From positions 266 through 8,086 of the forward strand of contig JASLNQ010000089.1 in the NCBI GenBank assembly GCA_030745955.1: a DNA stretch of 7,821 nt, given 5' to 3'. Source of the stretch: Dehalococcoidia bacterium (GTDB lineage: Bacteria > Chloroflexota > Dehalococcoidia > UBA1151 > UBA1328). Positions 7,055 to 7,821 of this stretch are shown here, piece by piece; position 1 is the first letter of the stretch, and each line of letters opens with the position of its first letter. Below the pieces are notes generated by a model. The model was not told the origin of the DNA and ran no database searches. It saw only the letters and a list, made by a program, of their open reading frames with translations. Made by a program: the position numbers and the translations under genes.

Positions 7055-7079
7055 GATTTCCCGACCCCTGTGGAGGGAC
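7055..7079 (+). repeat. Intergenic short repeat, copy 2
   Basis: Same 25-bp unit as copy 1 with one change (GTGG instead of GTGA), 22 bp after the SDR stop. The minus-strand fold is GUCCCU-CCAC-AGGGGU. On the plus strand, ACCCC can also pair with a GGGGT just beyond the unit. Confidence 0.7.
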
Positions 7080-7246
7080 CCGGGGTGGTGTCGCGATCCT
7101 GCCAGGGCGGCAATCACCCGGCATGGAAATGAACCTCACCCTCGTCCCGACCGGAACGGAGGGATGCAGGCCGATCCCGCAAATTGGGAATCACATCCCC
7201 GTTACATAGAGTCGGTCCTGTGCCCAACTGCGCCCCCGAAAAACCC

Positions 7247-7271
7247 GAATTTCCGACCCCGGCGGAGGGAC
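7247..7271 (+). repeat. Intergenic short repeat, copy 3 (diverged)
   Basis: Matches copy 2 at 21 of 25 positions, in the same orientation. It begins one base after the stop codon of the LiaF-like gene when read on the minus strand. The arms GUCCC and GGGGU are kept around a changed loop. Confidence 0.6.
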
Positions 7272-7272
7272 C

Positions 7273-7602
7273 TCACCGCGAGTTCTTCCGGCCCTTGAAG
7301 CGACCGACAACGATGTTGAAGCCGATCACGATGAGCAGCACGGGCCAGAGATCGCCAAATGACACGTTGTCGGCAAGATTCTCCACCAGGAACAGAACAC
7401 CAAGCGTCATGACCAGCAAGTTGCCCAGCCCGGGAACTCGCCCCTGGGTAATCCAGCTCGAGCCGCCTGCGACGATCAGTATCACGGGCCAGTAGGTCCC
7501 GAGAATATCGTTGCTGAGGACATCGAGGGTGTCGAGGAGGAACACCACGCCGATCGCGATGAGGATCAGCCCGACAACCGAGCTTCCACCGTTCCTCCGC
7601 AT
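7273..7602 (-). CDS. Small LiaI/LiaF-type transmembrane protein
   Basis: The protein has 109 residues and is mostly hydrophobic, with four likely membrane segments (about 8-24, 36-50, 60-76, 86-100), a basic N-terminus (MRRNGG) and a basic C-terminus. It has an internal duplication: GVVFLLDTLDVL followed by YWPVILIVAG (18-46) is echoed by GVLFLVENLADNV followed by LWPVLLIVIG (68-94). This pattern, hydrophobic hairpin then W-P-V-L-L-I-x-x-G, is typical of the LiaI-LiaF-like membrane region linked to envelope-stress sensing in Gram-positive bacteria. The exact role here is unknown. Start: ATG at 7602, supported by AGGAG nine bases upstream; a longer frame from 7641 lacks such a site. Stop TGA. 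It lies 106 bp downstream of the partial gene at the right edge, likely in one transcript. Confidence 0.78.
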   Translation of the reverse strand: MRRNGGSSVVGLILIAIGVVFLLDTLDVLSNDILGTYWPVILIVAGGSSWITQGRVPGLGNLLVMTLGVLFLVENLADNVSFGDLWPVLLIVIGFNIVVGRFKGRKNSR

Positions 7603-7708
7603 AACGATTCTCTCCTGCGTTTTGGCCTCAACAGCCCTCATGCCGGGCAGCGGTTGAATAGTAATCGAACCCGCTCTGAATTGCCGCTCGTACCATCTTG
7701 CCGGCGGT

Positions 7709-7821
7709 TCAATCCGTTATTTTGAGACCACCCATGAAAATACGACCGTCGATCGTGAGGGTAGGGCCCGTCCTCGCCCCGCCAGAAACCGACCGATTCT
7801 CGTTTATTTCACCCATGGTCG
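7709..7821 (-). CDS. Partial gene, C-terminal end of a probable LiaF-C-like protein
   Basis: An open frame runs in from the right edge on the minus strand and ends at TGA (7709). Its last residues are GPTLTIDGRIFMGGLKITD. This resembles the closing strands of cell-wall-active-response (LiaF C-terminal, DUF2154-like) proteins, which commonly end in a pattern like x-G-x-x-x-x-G-G-v-x-v. The LiaI/LiaF-type membrane gene next door supports this. Only about 37 residues are visible and the start lies outside, so the family is inferred; a chance open frame cannot be excluded. The stretch from 7603 to 7708 between the two genes shows no other gene; TACTAT near 7655 on the minus strand could be a -10 box for the small membrane gene. 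Confidence 0.5.
   Translation of the reverse strand, partial: TMGEINENRSVSGGARTGPTLTIDGRIFMGGLKITD

Larger units (their letters stand above)
7033..7272. other. Convergent intergenic region with two repeat copies
   Basis: The 240-bp gap lies between the SDR stop (plus) and the LiaF-like stop (minus). It holds repeat copies 2 and 3. On the minus strand a run of five T (7239-7243) follows copy 3, about 30 bases past the LiaF-like stop, so copy 3 may contribute to transcription termination there. No convincing gene is seen. Confidence 0.5.

Overview
This is a high-GC bacterial window with eight protein-coding genes on both strands and no RNA genes, insertion sequences, prophage genes or CRISPR array that I can support. 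Several features resemble a high-GC actinobacterium, perhaps a marine or soil Acidimicrobiia-like lineage: membrane-anchored DsbA-like proteins, LiaF-like proteins, frequent TTG/GTG starts and the codon bias. This placement is inferred from style only; there is no marker gene.

The left half (46-4141) is all on the minus strand. In transcription order it holds a GNAT acetyltransferase, an M81/MlrC-family metallopeptidase 40 bp behind it (probable two-gene operon), a short spermidine-synthase-like methyltransferase, and a membrane-anchored DsbA-like thiol oxidoreductase. A divergent intergenic region of about 250 bp (4142-4394) separates this group from the plus-strand genes: a gamma-glutamyltranspeptidase-family Ntn hydrolase and a short-chain dehydrogenase. 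At the right edge, on the minus strand, are a small four-helix LiaI/LiaF-type membrane protein and the C-terminal end of what looks like a LiaF-C-type protein that begins outside the window.

The standout observation is the DsbA-like gene. An ordinary ORF caller splits it into two fragments, but both lie in the same frame and are separated only by one TGA at 505-507. That TGA sits exactly where the first cysteine of the CxxC active site belongs, giving U-H-I-C. Just downstream, the mRNA can form a 7-bp hairpin with a G-rich apical loop whose spacing from the UGA suits a bacterial SECIS element. TGA is a normal stop for at least three other genes here, so genome-wide reassignment is unlikely. 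The best reading is a selenocysteine-containing DsbA-like protein. The Sec machinery (selA, selB, selC, selD) is not in the window.

Secondary observations: a ~25-bp repeat occurs in three copies, all intergenic and in the same orientation; the transpeptidase homologue lacks the usual substrate-binding Arg-Glu pair; and there are inverted repeats in two promoter regions. The metallopeptidase, the acetyltransferase and the Ntn hydrolase could share a theme of small peptide or amide turnover, but the sequence does not prove a pathway.
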